In this document: positions 63,341 to 64,000 of the stretch, one piece after another
Numbering within the stretch: the first letter of the stretch is position 1
Layout: the number at the start of each line of letters is the position of its first letter
Assembly: GCF_026151205.1 (NCBI RefSeq)
Contig: NC_087073.1
Span: 9,314,411-9,378,410, forward strand
Length of the DNA stretch: 64,000 nt
Direction of reading: 5' to 3'
DNA from: Bolinopsis microptera
Taxonomy: Eukaryota; Ctenophora; Tentaculata; Lobata; Bolinopsidae
Program-made: the position numbers and the translations under genes
Notes under the pieces: model-generated
Databases searched by the model: none
What the model was told of the DNA's origin: nothing
Seen by the model: the letters and a program-made list of their open reading frames with translations, nothing else

Positions 63341-64000
63341 ATGAGTAATGTGTCAGAGGAAAAAGAAGGGAACTTGCTTCGTAATGTCAAAGCATTCTAC
63401 ACTAAAGGAAGCTTCAAGTCTGAGTCCCAGGTATAGCATATTATAATACGAACTACATTTTTTGACTTTTTTTATCACCTCTTACAGTATTATAACGGTA
63501 GATCTAGATTGAAAGTAAGATTGGACAGCGATAGTCCTGAAAGTCTGAGTCCATAGAGATATAGAAAGAGAGAGAGAGGCTCCTGAAAGTTTGAAGGAGA
63601 GGAAGAAGACAAAGAGAACCTCTAATCCTTTTGCTTTGATTGTAATTTATGTCAACTGGAACTCACTGTGACAACTACAAACCACACCGGGTACGGTGTT
63701 CTATTCTTAAGTCTTAACCACAAATTGCTGGTGAGCATTTAATTGAATCATCTATACTAACTATTACTGCATTTCAGAAACGCGAGGTAGATTCTCCAGA
63801 AAATGCAGAGAAGACCCAGTCTCATGAGGTAAGCCTCAGTTTATGTTTAAAATTTTTAAATATGCACAACATACTGGATTTGTGGATTTGTGACAAACGA
63901 CATGAATTTTTTTGCTGATGGCAAAGGTATTATACCTAATGAGTCTCTAATGAGTCTCATTGTTGCTCGCTAGCGAATAGCTCCCGATGAGATTACTGAT
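63341..64000 (+). CDS. 5' exons of an unidentified gene
   Basis: Two short exons with good signals: 63341-63430 (MSNVSEEKEGNLLRNVKAFY and ten more codons, donor gtatag) and 63778-63828 (KREVDSPENAEKTQSHE, donor gtaagc, acceptor atttcag). Both introns are phase 0. The 47 residues are charged and probably disordered, with no domain visible; the gene runs off the window end. The family is not recognisable from this much. Confidence 0.5.

Overview
The window is AT-rich nuclear DNA of an animal. Genes are split by short GT-AG introns, splice phases can be read off, and copies of Copia, LINE and small inverted-repeat (MITE-like) elements are abundant. Most of the conserved genes are deeply animal (SVIP, JMJD7, cyclin H, Rab11, TECPR1). 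The tandem PAN/apple modules, the lineage-specific BTB proteins and the GalEa-like Copia suggest an invertebrate, perhaps a cnidarian. That placement is inference; no taxon marker is decisive.

Layout. 1-1347 (+): the 3' end of a secreted protein built of PAN/apple modules. 2066-16367 (all minus strand): two tandem BTB genes, two genes starting with a short MGNL...CC lipidation exon, an SVIP homologue (81 aa, last exon only TGG TGA), a 7-exon JMJD7 hydroxylase homologue and a 5-exon cyclin H homologue. 16.4-31.2 kb: gene-poor and repeat-rich, with retroelement remnants, a tRNA-like sequence, a large terminal-inverted-repeat element (22934-28294) carrying a nested, 5'-truncated Copia with one LTR, and a 5'-truncated LINE. 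31195-37627 (+): Rab11, whose second intron holds a complete 1.97-kb inverted-repeat element with a mirrored array of an 8-bp motif. 37.6-46 kb: a run of nested MITE-like elements and long inverted repeats. 46055-47383 (+): an intronless SVOP-like transporter between two direct repeats. 48839-49648 (+): an intronless, probably GPI-anchored CAP-sushi protein preceded by two perfect palindromes. 50045-59625 (minus): a 20-exon TECPR1-like gene with an extra C-terminal region. 59.6-64 kb: MITEs, retroelement C-terminal fragments and the first two exons of an unidentified plus-strand gene.

Functional themes. Several genes belong to endomembrane and autophagy biology: SVIP (p97/VCP partner), Rab11 (recycling endosome) and TECPR1 (autophagosome-lysosome tethering). 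Cyclin H (CAK/TFIIH) and JMJD7 (lysyl hydroxylase) are ordinary housekeeping genes. No operon logic is proven, but many genes have a splice-acceptor-like AG 0-20 nt before the start codon, so spliced-leader trans-splicing or short non-coding first exons should be considered. All splice models were built by eye from phase agreement and protein-family resemblance, without alignment software.
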